Assembly (NCBI GenBank): GCA_946481405.1
Contig: CAMLNY010000047.1
Location: 1-7,450 of the forward strand
Direction of reading: 5' to 3'
Source of the DNA: an uncultured Brevundimonas sp.
Lineage (GTDB): Bacteria > Pseudomonadota > Alphaproteobacteria > Caulobacterales > Caulobacteraceae
DNA length: 7,450 nucleotides
Below, piece by piece: positions 1-5,685 of this stretch. Below the pieces are notes generated by a model. That model did no database searches. It was not told where the DNA came from and was given only the letters and a program-made list of their open reading frames with translations. The position numbers were made by a program, and so were the translations under genes. Positions within the stretch are counted from its first letter, which is position 1, and each line of letters starts with the position of its first letter.

Positions 1-1
1 C

Positions 2-64
2 GCCGGCGGCCGCCAACACGGCCTGATCCTGACGAAGGTGGAAACCGTCGGAGAAAGGGCGTAG
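2..64 (+). CDS. possible C-terminal tail of an upstream gene (partial)
   Basis: Reading from base 2 gives 20 codons ending in TAG at 62-64, with mostly G or C at the third position. The peptide includes GLILTKVETVGERA, which looks more protein-like than the other two frames: one stops at base 26 and the other gives an arginine/proline-rich string. If real, it is the end of a gene that begins outside the window and stops 10 bases before kbl, so kbl could be in its operon. The fragment is too short to name. It could also be non-coding leader. Confidence 0.25.
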   Translation, partial: AGGRQHGLILTKVETVGERA

Positions 65-74
65 CCAGCCGCCC

Positions 75-1271
75 ATGAAAACCGATGGCTTCCACGACCG
101 CGTCTCAGCGGAACTCGCCGACATCGACGCCCAGGGGCTGACCAAGCCCGAGCGGGTCATCCTCTCCCGTCAGGGACCGGTGATCGAGGTCGGGGGCCGC
201 GAGGTCCTCAACTTCTGCGCCAACAACTATCTGGGTCTGGCCGGTGACGAGCGGGTCGTGGCGGCGGGCAACAACGCCGCCGCGGCCTATGGTGCGGGCA
301 CCGCCTCGGTGCGGTTCATCTGCGGGACGCTGGGCATCCACAAGACGCTGGAACGGGCCATCGCCGACTATCTCGGGTTCGAGGACGCCATCCTGTTCGC
401 GGCCGCCTTCGACGCCAACGGAGGCATCTTCGAGCCCCTGTTCGGAACGGAGGACGCCATCGTCTCCGACAGCCTGAACCACGCCTCGATCATCGACGGG
501 GTGCGGCTCTCCAAGGCGAAGCGCTACCGGTTCGCGAACTCCGACATGGCGGATCTGGAAGCCCAGCTGAAACAGGCCCGGGCCGACGGCGCCCGCGACA
601 TCGTCATCGCCACCGACGGGGCGTTCTCGATGGACGGCTATGTCGCCAAGCTTGGCGAGATCCGAGCCCTGGCCGACACCTACGGCGCGCTGATCATGGT
701 CGACGACTGCCACGTCACGGGCTTCATGGGCGAGAAGGGGCGGGGCTCCTTCGCCCACTGCGGGGTCAAGGTCGACTTCGTCACCGGCACCTTCGGCAAG
801 GCGCTGGGCGGGGCGATGGGCGGCTTCATCTGCGCCACCGCGCCGGTGGTGCAACTGCTCAAGCAGCGGGCGCGGCCCTATCTGTTCTCGAACGCCCTGT
901 CGCCGGCCGTCTGCGGCGCCTCGCTGGAAGCCATCCGCATCGCGCAGGGCGAGGAGGGCGATCGCCTGCGCACCCAACTGTTCGCCAATGCGGAGCGGTT
1001 CCGGGCCGCGATGACCGAGGCGGGCTTCGACCTGCTGCCGGGCTCACACCCGATCATCCCGGTCATGCTGGGCGACGCCAAGCTGGCTCAGACCATGGCG
1101 GCGCGGATGCTGGAACTGGGCGTCTATGTCATCGGGTTTTCGTTCCCGGTGGTCCCGCGGGGGCAGGCCCGCATCCGCACGCAGATGTCTGCGGCGCATA
1201 CCTTCGAACATATCGACAAAGCGGTCGCGGCGTTCACGACGGCCGGCAAGGAACTGGGAGTGATCAAATGA
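75..1271 (+). CDS. kbl: glycine C-acetyltransferase (2-amino-3-ketobutyrate CoA ligase)
   Basis: This PLP-dependent enzyme of the alpha-oxoamine synthase family is cytosolic. It cleaves 2-amino-3-ketobutyrate with CoA to glycine and acetyl-CoA, the second step of threonine breakdown. At 398 residues it matches the length I recall for E. coli Kbl, and similarity runs end to end. Visible landmarks are NFCANNYLGLA (46-56), ASVRFICGT (77-85), SLNHASIIDG with PLP-stacking His136, IMVDDCHVTGF with Asp210 and His213, and TGTFGKALGG with the Schiff-base Lys242. GQARIRTQMSAAHT lies near the C-terminus. The segment after DDCH reads VTGF where relatives usually have ATGF or AVGF, a mild change. ATG 75 is the only in-frame start upstream of the conserved region. 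A GGAGAAAGG lies about 16 bases before it, too far for a normal ribosome site, so initiation may be weak or coupled to an upstream gene. The stop overlaps the tdh start as ATGA, as expected for the pathway partner. Confidence 0.97.
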   Translation: MKTDGFHDRVSAELADIDAQGLTKPERVILSRQGPVIEVGGREVLNFCANNYLGLAGDERVVAAGNNAAAAYGAGTASVRFICGTLGIHKTLERAIADYLGFEDAILFAAAFDANGGIFEPLFGTEDAIVSDSLNHASIIDGVRLSKAKRYRFANSDMADLEAQLKQARADGARDIVIATDGAFSMDGYVAKLGEIRALADTYGALIMVDDCHVTGFMGEKGRGSFAHCGVKVDFVTGTFGKALGGAMGGFICATAPVVQLLKQRARPYLFSNALSPAVCGASLEAIRIAQGEEGDRLRTQLFANAERFRAAMTEAGFDLLPGSHPIIPVMLGDAKLAQTMAARMLELGVYVIGFSFPVVPRGQARIRTQMSAAHTFEHIDKAVAAFTTAGKELGVIK

Positions 1272-2320
1272 CCGACACCATGAAGGCCCTCGCGAAGACC
1301 GCGCCCGGCATCGGGCTGGAACTGATCGACGCGCCAATCCCCGTGGCGGGGCCGGAAGACGTGCTGATCCGCGTGCACCGCACGGCCGTCTGCGGCACCG
1401 ACATCCATATCTGGAACTGGGACGAGTGGTCCCAGAAGAATGTGCCCACGCCGATGATCACGGGCCACGAGTTCTCCGGCGAGATCGTCGCCATCGGCTC
1501 GGACGTGCAGCGTCCGCTGAAGATCGGCCAGCGCGTCTCGGCCGAGGGGCATGTCATCGACCTGAACTCCGAAGCGGCGCGGGCCGGCCACTTCCACCTG
1601 GATCCGCACACCCGCGGCATCGGGGTGAACCGTCAGGGCGCCTTCGCCGAGTTCGTCGTGGCCCCGGCCTTCAACGTGATCGAGCTGCCGGACGACGTCT
1701 CCTACGAGGTCGCCTCAATGCTGGATCCGTTCGGCAACGCCGTCCACACGGCCCAGCAGTTCGACCTGCTCGGCGAGGACGTGCTGGTCACCGGCGCCGG
1801 CCCCATCGGCATGATGGCGGCGGCCGTGGCGCGTCATGCCGGCGCGCGGACCGTGGTTCTGACCGACATCAACGACTTCCGTCTGGAGCTGGCGCAGAAG
1901 GTGGCGCCGGGCGTGCGAACCGTGAACACGACGAAGGAAGACATCCACGACGTGATGAAGGAGCTGGGCCTGAAGGTCGGCTTCGACGTGGCTCTGGAGA
2001 TGTCGGGGTCGCCGATCGCCTTCAAGCAATGCGTCGACACCCTGATCATGGGCGGCGGCATGGCGCTGTTGGGTATTCCGTCCAAGCCGATGGAGACGGA
2101 CTGGGGGACGATCATCCTGAAGGCCCTGACCATCAAGGGCGTCTATGGGCGCGAGATGTTCACGACCTGGAGGAAGATGCTGGGCCTGTTGAAGGCCGGG
2201 CTGGACCTTGAGCCCCTGATCACCCACCGTCTGGCTTACGACCGTTACCGCGAGGGATTCGACGCCATGAAGTCGGGTCAGTCGGGCAAGGTTATCCTGG
2301 ACTGGGACAAGGCTGCATAA
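1268..2320 (+). CDS. tdh: L-threonine 3-dehydrogenase, zinc MDR family, lacking structural-zinc cysteines
   Basis: This medium-chain dehydrogenase oxidises L-threonine with NAD+ to 2-amino-3-ketobutyrate, the substrate of the Kbl encoded just upstream. It has 350 residues against about 341 in E. coli. Catalytic-zinc residues are present: Cys42 in VCGTDIHIWNWDEW, and His67-Glu68 in TGHEFSGEI. The Rossmann loop GAGPIG is at 176-181 and the NAD-selecting Asp200 ends VVLTD. The family segment LDPFGNAVHTA is at 152-162. In the lobe that normally holds a second, structural zinc, the ungapped alignment with E. coli Tdh puts Asp98, Ser101, Ala104 and Asp112 at the four cysteine positions. The only cysteines in the protein are 42 and 255. 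The rest of the fold is intact, so I expect an active enzyme stabilised another way. ATG 1268 has GGGAG seven bases upstream (1256-1260) and overlaps the kbl stop. Met5 (1280) is the alternative start and matches the E. coli N-terminus. Confidence 0.95.
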   Translation: MTDTMKALAKTAPGIGLELIDAPIPVAGPEDVLIRVHRTAVCGTDIHIWNWDEWSQKNVPTPMITGHEFSGEIVAIGSDVQRPLKIGQRVSAEGHVIDLNSEAARAGHFHLDPHTRGIGVNRQGAFAEFVVAPAFNVIELPDDVSYEVASMLDPFGNAVHTAQQFDLLGEDVLVTGAGPIGMMAAAVARHAGARTVVLTDINDFRLELAQKVAPGVRTVNTTKEDIHDVMKELGLKVGFDVALEMSGSPIAFKQCVDTLIMGGGMALLGIPSKPMETDWGTIILKALTIKGVYGREMFTTWRKMLGLLKAGLDLEPLITHRLAYDRYREGFDAMKSGQSGKVILDWDKAA

Positions 2321-2334
2321 GCCTGAGGGGCTGA

Positions 2335-2781
2335 ATGAGCGCGATCGTCGATTTCCTGAAAGGGGCGGGAACCGACGGCGCGGGCCGGACGGTGTTCGAG
2401 GTCGTGGCCATGAGCGATCAGGACATCGAGCAAAACCACGACTTCATCCAGTGGCTGTTCCCGCTCGACCAGCCATCAGGCGCCAACCGGCGCGCGCCGA
2501 CGCTGAACGCCGACGACGTGGCGGCCATCCACGCCTCCGGGCTGGCGCAGATCGCGCTGGCGGCGGGGACGGACCGGATGGCGCACTTCTATCAGCGCAA
2601 CAGCCACTGGCTGGTCGATCATGACCACAATCACCTGCGGATCACCCGGATCATCAAGTCGCTACGGCTGTTGCGCGGCCCGGGCGAGGCTGAGGACTTC
2701 CGCCAGATCATCCTGAGACGGGACGAGCAGGCGGGGCGGCCGGTCAGCGCAGGCAGCCGGCAGCACTGGATCAACGCCTAG
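2335..2781 (+). CDS. opioid growth factor receptor (OGFr) conserved-domain protein
   Basis: This 148-residue protein matches the conserved domain named after the eukaryotic opioid growth factor receptor and also found as short stand-alone bacterial proteins of unknown function. The signatures are IEQNHDFIQWLFPL (31-44), NRRAPTL (51-57), a histidine-rich HFYQRNSHWLVDHDHNH stretch (84-100) and ITRIIKSLRLL (103-113). The 'receptor' name should not be read as function here. There is no signal peptide or membrane segment, so it is probably cytosolic. It starts 14 bases after tdh behind GAGGGG (2325-2330), so it is likely co-transcribed with kbl-tdh, although a role in threonine metabolism is unproven. 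Its TAG overlaps the stop of the convergent topoisomerase gene. The family call is firm; the biological role is unknown. Confidence 0.85.
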   Translation: MSAIVDFLKGAGTDGAGRTVFEVVAMSDQDIEQNHDFIQWLFPLDQPSGANRRAPTLNADDVAAIHASGLAQIALAAGTDRMAHFYQRNSHWLVDHDHNHLRITRIIKSLRLLRGPGEAEDFRQIILRRDEQAGRPVSAGSRQHWINA

Positions 2782-3797
2782 GCTTTCAGCACCTTGATCA
2801 GGGCGGCCTCGAAGCCTTTGGTCCCGGAGCCCGGCAGGACCTCGGCGATCTTGCCGCTCTCGTAGAGTTCGAACACGGCCGGGTGGACGTAGGAGCTGCG
2901 GCAGACGGTCGGGGTATTGCCCAGCAGGCCCGCCACGGCCTTCACGCAGGTGGTGATCTTGCGCCTGGCGTCGGTGGGCGAGGTGGCGGCCTCCATGTCC
3001 CGCAGCGCGCGGGCGGCGGAGACGGTGCCAGCCCAGGTGCGAAAGTCCTTGGCCGAGAACTGCTCGCCCATGGCCTCGCGGATGTAGGCGTTCACATCGT
3101 CGGAGGTGATGGGGCAGAGGTCGCCGTCAGCGTTGCGATACTTGAACAGTTGCTGGCCTGGCAGTTCGCGCAGCGATCGCACGACCGACGCGAGGCGACG
3201 GTCGCGGACGCTGACCTTGTGATCGACGCCGCTCTTGCCCCGGAAGGCGAAGCTGAGGGCGGCGCCGTCCATTTCGAGATGGCGTTTGTGCAGGGTGGTC
3301 AGGCCATAGCTTCGGTTCTGTTTCGCGTACTGGGCGTTGCCGACGCGGATCAGGGTGATCTCGAGCAGGCGGACAGCCGTGGCCAGAACCTTCTCGCGAC
3401 TGGCGCCGCGCGTGCCCAGGTCATGCTCGACCTTCGCGCGCAGATTCGGCAGGGCGCGAGCGAAGGCCGGGAGCTTGTCGAATTTGTTGCCTGAGCGGTG
3501 AGTGCTCCAGTCGTCGTGGTAACGGTACTGTTTCCGGCCCTTCACATCGCGGCCGGTGGCCTGGATATGGCCTGTCGCACGCGGGCAAATCCAGACGTCG
3601 GTCCAGGCGGGCGGGATGGCCAGCATGCGGACACGGTCGAGAATCTTCGGGTCCTTGATCGTCTTGCCGTCGGCGTCGCGGATCGAGAAGCCCTTGCCCG
3701 AGCGAACGCGGGTCAGGCCGGGGTGGGCGTCGCTGCAGTATGTCAGGCCCTGAGGGACCTCGTGCGCGGCGACGAAGGCGTGGCTGCCGTCGGGCAT
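2778..3797 (-). CDS. DNA topoisomerase IB, poxvirus-type
   Basis: This 339-residue type IB topoisomerase relaxes supercoils by nicking one strand through a 3'-phosphotyrosine, without ATP. The N-terminal domain shows IPPAWTDVWICP (61-72), GHIQATGRD (76-84), GRKQYRYHDDW (87-97) and FDKLPAFA (106-113). The catalytic domain has Arg151 (LIRVGNAQYA), Lys188 (FRGKSG), Arg253 (DFRTWAGT) and nucleophile Tyr303 in SSYVHP. The position nine residues before the tyrosine, histidine in vaccinia topoisomerase, is Asn294 in LLGNTP; asparagine is, to my knowledge, normal in the bacterial branch (for example Deinococcus). All required residues are therefore present. The start ATG shares one base with the TGA of the 112-residue gene upstream (TGATG), and GAGAAGG (3811-3805) lies seven bases before it. 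It is the last gene of a three-gene unit. Such enzymes are accessory to topoisomerase I and gyrase; stress-linked expression is suggested by a possible promoter near 4320. Confidence 0.95.
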   Translation of the reverse strand: MPDGSHAFVAAHEVPQGLTYCSDAHPGLTRVRSGKGFSIRDADGKTIKDPKILDRVRMLAIPPAWTDVWICPRATGHIQATGRDVKGRKQYRYHDDWSTHRSGNKFDKLPAFARALPNLRAKVEHDLGTRGASREKVLATAVRLLEITLIRVGNAQYAKQNRSYGLTTLHKRHLEMDGAALSFAFRGKSGVDHKVSVRDRRLASVVRSLRELPGQQLFKYRNADGDLCPITSDDVNAYIREAMGEQFSAKDFRTWAGTVSAARALRDMEAATSPTDARRKITTCVKAVAGLLGNTPTVCRSSYVHPAVFELYESGKIAEVLPGSGTKGFEAALIKVLKA

Positions 3798-4135
3798 CAG
3801 TCGGCCTTCTCAAGCCGGGCGTGGAGACCGTCGACCCATTTGCGCCCCGGCTCGCCGCCCCACAGGAGCCATGCGATATAGCCGGCGGAAGGTTTGTCCT
3901 TCGAAGCCCAGTTCGCTCCGTCCTTGTCGACGGCGTGGCGGGCGAAGTAGCTGTACATGGACCTGATGTCCCGGTCTGAAACCGTCTCGCGGTTCCTGAG
4001 CTGGTTGGCGCGACGACGGCCGACCTCGGTGCCGCCACGACCGTGTTCATGACGTAGCGCCAGACCTCGCTCGGCCTGTTTGGCGACGGCGGCCGGCGGC
4101 GTGCGCTGCTTCTCGGTCAGGGCCGATGCGGCCAT
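3797..4135 (-). CDS. small basic protein of unknown function (YFARH / PSAGYIAWLLWGG motifs)
   Basis: This is a 112-residue protein with about 22 Arg/Lys against 14 Asp/Glu and no signal peptide or membrane helix. It has the look of a conserved family: AERGLALRHEHGRGGTEVG (21-39), then a YSYFARHAVDKDG segment (61-73), then PSAGYIAWLLWGGEPGRKWV (82-101). I recall similar segments in short alphaproteobacterial proteins and at the edges of some phage head-protease proteins, but cannot name a function. The reading frame stays open upstream to 4318, but that extension is low-complexity Arg/Pro/Gly and antisense-like. ATG 4135 is preferred because it overlaps the stop of the 50-residue gene as TGATG, and the conserved part begins just after it. 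No clear ribosome site precedes it, which fits translational coupling. Its own stop overlaps the topoisomerase IB start the same way, suggesting a linked role. Confidence 0.75.
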   Translation of the reverse strand: MAASALTEKQRTPPAAVAKQAERGLALRHEHGRGGTEVGRRRANQLRNRETVSDRDIRSMYSYFARHAVDKDGANWASKDKPSAGYIAWLLWGGEPGRKWVDGLHARLEKAD

Positions 4136-4287
4136 CAGGGCACCACGGCGGTCTGGGGACCCACGCCATTTTCCGGGAGGTCGTCGTCGGGGATGACGCC
4201 GTCCTGTTCGGCGCGCCGCTCCAGATCCTCCGCCTCGTCTTCCAGCTTTTCGATCTCTTCCGGGGTGGGGGTGTTTTTGTCGGGCAT
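4135..4287 (-). CDS. small acidic protein of unknown function, first gene of topoisomerase IB operon
   Basis: This short reading frame encodes 50 residues beginning MPDKNTPTPEEIEKL and ending QTAVVP, with TGA at 4137-4135. It is strongly acidic, with 16 Asp/Glu against 4 Lys/Arg. Residues 9-28 (PEEIEKLEDEAEDLERRAEQ) look like one charged amphipathic helix, followed by a proline- and aspartate-rich tail (VIPDDDLPENG). Support for it being real comes from a textbook AGGAG at 4298-4294, six bases before the ATG, from the one-base TGATG junction with the next gene, and from its place at the head of the operon. No family was recognised. An adaptor or regulatory role beside its basic neighbour is only a guess. 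Confidence 0.72.
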   Translation of the reverse strand: MPDKNTPTPEEIEKLEDEAEDLERRAEQDGVIPDDDLPENGVGPQTAVVP

Positions 4288-4307
4288 GACGATCTCCTGT
4301 CCCTGCG

Positions 4308-4333
4308 AAAGTCGTCACGCGGCTCGGCGTTCC
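4308..4333 (-). promoter_or_regulatory. possible EcfG-type general-stress promoter for the topoisomerase IB operon
   Basis: On the minus strand GGAAC (4333-4329) is followed after 17 bases by CTTT (4311-4308). The alphaproteobacterial EcfG/SigT consensus is GGAAC, 16-17 bases, CGTT, so the -35 is exact and the -10 has one mismatch. A start about seven bases on, near 4301, would leave a short leader carrying AGGAG (4298-4294) before ATG 4287. Position, direction and spacing all fit, but five plus four bases can occur by chance. The 103-base gap 4288-4390 must also hold the rlmJ promoter, which I could not identify. Confidence 0.4.
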
Positions 4334-4390
4334 AAACCCGGGAAGCGGTCATTGGCTTGACCGGGAGGCGATGACGCGGGACGAGCGGGG

Positions 4391-5209
4391 ATGAACTATC
4401 GCCACAGCTTCCATGCCGGGAATTTCGCCGATCTGGTCAAGCACGCCCTCGTGCTGTGGCTGCTGAAGCAGCGGCGGGCGGCCGGGCCGGTGACGGTGCT
4501 GGACACTCATGCGGGGGCGGGGCTCTACGACCTGACCGGTGACGCGGTGCGGTCCAAGGAGGCCGAGGCCGGGGTCGAGCGGTTGATGGCGGCCAGCGGT
4601 CGGCCGCCCCTCATCGAGGCGCTGGCGGCGGAGGTGGCGTCACTGAACCCCGAAGGCGGTGTGCGGTACTATCCGGGTTCGCCCCTGCTTGTCGCCCGGT
4701 CGTTGGGGGCCGGCGACGCCTATGTCGGGTTCGAGCTGCGCGAGGAGGTGGCGGGCCTGCTGCGCGACAGCCTGTCGGGCTTTCCGATCGCCCGGGGCGA
4801 GATCGGTGATGGCTTCGATCTGGTCCGGCCGGAAGCGACGCGGGTGGCCGGATCGCTGGTCCTGATCGATCCTCCGTTCGAGAAGCCGGACGACTACTGG
4901 CGCGCGGCGGATACGGCGGCGGCGATCGTGAAGGCCGACCCGACGGCGATCGTGGCGATCTGGACGCCGCTGAAGGATCTGGAGACCTTCGACGGCTTCC
5001 TGAGACGACTGGCGGCCGGGACGACGGCGCCGACCCTGGTGGCGGAGGCGCGGCTGCGGCCCCTCACCAACCCGATGAAGATGAACGGCTGCGCCATGGT
5101 GGTGGTCAATCCGCCGGCGAGCGCGGATGCGGCGGCGACGGAAATCTGCGCCTGGGTGGCGGGGACGCTGGGCGACGAGGGGGCGAAGGCCGAGGTCTGG
5201 CGAGTCTGA
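4391..5209 (+). CDS. rlmJ: 23S rRNA (adenine(2030)-N6)-methyltransferase RlmJ
   Basis: This SAM-dependent enzyme methylates N6 of A2030 (E. coli numbering) in 23S rRNA. At 272 residues it is close to the roughly 280 of E. coli RlmJ. The N-terminal hallmark NYRHSFHAGNFADLVKHALV (2-21) is nearly invariant in the family. The SAM-binding motif is LDTHAGAGLYDL (37-48), the catalytic N6-methyltransferase motif is IDPPFE (159-164) with Asp160, and KMNGCAMVVVNPP is at 230-242. ATG 4391 places the hallmark at residue 2, as in relatives. A GAGCGGGG abuts the start and is poorly spaced. A seven-codon reading frame (4371-4394), preceded by GGGAGG, ends in TGA overlapping this ATG and could feed ribosomes in. 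The gene is transcribed away from the topoisomerase operon and has no obvious intrinsic terminator after it. Confidence 0.95.
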   Translation: MNYRHSFHAGNFADLVKHALVLWLLKQRRAAGPVTVLDTHAGAGLYDLTGDAVRSKEAEAGVERLMAASGRPPLIEALAAEVASLNPEGGVRYYPGSPLLVARSLGAGDAYVGFELREEVAGLLRDSLSGFPIARGEIGDGFDLVRPEATRVAGSLVLIDPPFEKPDDYWRAADTAAAIVKADPTAIVAIWTPLKDLETFDGFLRRLAAGTTAPTLVAEARLRPLTNPMKMNGCAMVVVNPPASADAAATEICAWVAGTLGDEGAKAEVWRV

Positions 5210-5289
5210 CTGGAAAAATACAGTTCAACCCGTTCAACCCGTTCAACCCGTGCGGATTCCGAAATACCGTCCGAAGAGTCCCATGAGTC
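5202..5289. other. cluster of four GANTC (CcrM methylation) sites
   Basis: GANTC occurs at 5202-5206, 5255-5259, 5276-5280 and 5285-5289, starting in the last codons of rlmJ and running into the intergenic stretch. By manual scan the whole window holds only about a dozen such sites, so four in 88 bases is a local concentration. In Caulobacterales CcrM methylates GANTC in a cell-cycle-dependent way. The rest of the gap 5210-5369 holds the 9-bp repeat and a possible promoter, both listed separately, and no gene. Confidence 0.55.
5223..5249 (+). repeat. three tandem copies of a 9-bp unit, GTTCAACCC
   Basis: Three perfect copies lie at 5223-5231, 5232-5240 and 5241-5249, directly after rlmJ. The unit is a multiple of three, so the opposite strand reads a spurious Gly-Leu-Asn repeat, but no credible gene covers it. 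It may be a protein-binding iteron-like element or simple slippage product; the sequence does not decide. Confidence 0.9.
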
Positions 5290-5302
5290 CGGAACGGCGA
5301 CC

Positions 5303-5333
5303 TTGATGGCGATGTCAAAGACCGGGCTATAAC
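5303..5333 (+). promoter_or_regulatory. possible housekeeping promoter in the rlmJ downstream gap
   Basis: GCTATAAC at 5326-5333 fits the Caulobacter housekeeping -10 consensus GCTANAWC exactly. TTGATG at 5303-5308 resembles the TTGACG -35, but the 17-base gap to the -10 box is longer than usual. It points toward the 3' end of the convergent ABM-fold gene, so it would make an antisense or small RNA rather than an mRNA. No annotated plus-strand gene follows directly. Confidence 0.25.
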
Positions 5334-5369
5334 GGCTAGCAGTTCGCTCCGTCAGAACCGGACGCAGGC

Positions 5370-5678
5370 TTACTCAATCACCTCACCGGCCTCGTAGAGG
5401 TTCGGCTCGAAGGTCGCGATCGCCATGATGGGCAGCATGGCGGCGGATACGGCCTCGGTGCGGGTCATGGCCTTCCAGTCGTCGACCGAGCGCCAGACCG
5501 CCTGATTGACCACGGTCTTGCCGTTGACGCCGCGAAACAGGGTCGCCGAAACGAAGCCGGGAAGGCCGACCTGGGCCCGTGTCAGGGTCGCCAGCAGGTC
5601 CAGCAACTCGTCCTGCCTGTCCGGCTGCACCTTGAAGGTGTTGATCAGGACGACGGGGGCGTTGTCGGCATCGCTCAT
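5370..5678 (-). CDS. antibiotic biosynthesis monooxygenase (ABM)-fold protein
   Basis: This 102-residue protein has the ferredoxin-like ABM domain, a small dimeric alpha+beta barrel seen in quinol monooxygenases, heme-degrading proteins and many uncharacterised enzymes. It begins with a beta strand VVLINTFKV (9-17). A helix, DRQDELLDLLATLTRAQ (20-36), follows, and then the family turn LPGFVSATLFRG (39-50). The second strand TVVNQAVWRSVDDWKAM (55-71) leads into a C-terminal strand IATFEPNLYE (87-96). The length is typical for the family. Substrate and reaction cannot be read from sequence, and some members are not oxygenases. There is no purine-rich ribosome site before ATG 5678; a -10-like box ends eight bases upstream, so the mRNA may be leaderless. 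It diverges from the glutamine amidotransferase gene. Confidence 0.82.
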   Translation of the reverse strand: MSDADNAPVVLINTFKVQPDRQDELLDLLATLTRAQVGLPGFVSATLFRGVNGKTVVNQAVWRSVDDWKAMTRTEAVSAAMLPIMAIATFEPNLYEAGEVIE

Positions 5679-5685
5679 GAGCGGC

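Noticed and set aside
105..977. 290-codon open frame antisense to kbl
   Set aside because: It lies wholly inside a certain gene, and its Arg/Gly/Asp/Val-rich composition is that expected from the complement of GC-rich codons. No motif and no plausible ribosome site.
1124..2227. Several minus-strand frames opposite tdh (1124-1609, 1264-1620, 1715-2227)
   Set aside because: Antisense shadows of a gene with full-length family similarity; none shows a recognisable domain.
2906..2920. Asn294 at the catalytic histidine position of topoisomerase IB as a sign of inactivation
   Set aside because: Asparagine here is, as I recall, normal in bacterial poxvirus-like type IB enzymes, and the Arg, Lys, Arg and Tyr residues are intact.
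2883..3881. Plus-strand frames opposite topoisomerase IB (2883-3494 and 3498-3881)
   Set aside because: Shadows of a gene with every catalytic residue in place; composition is biased and no family features are visible.
4136..4318. N-terminal extension of the 112-residue gene up to 4318
   Set aside because: The extra 61 residues are Arg/Gly/Pro-rich and overlap the well-supported 50-residue gene in another frame; the TGATG junction favours the start at 4135.
4047..4352. 101-codon minus-strand frame in the same region
   Set aside because: It overlaps the 50- and 112-residue genes out of frame, is low-complexity basic, and its start lies upstream of the strong AGGAG site.
5213..5226. ACTG-GAAAAATA-CAGT as an rlmJ terminator
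   Set aside because: The stem is only four to five pairs, A/T-containing, with no T-run following it.
5313..5318. TTGACA on the minus strand as a -35 box
   Set aside because: No -10-like sequence lies 10-19 bases downstream.
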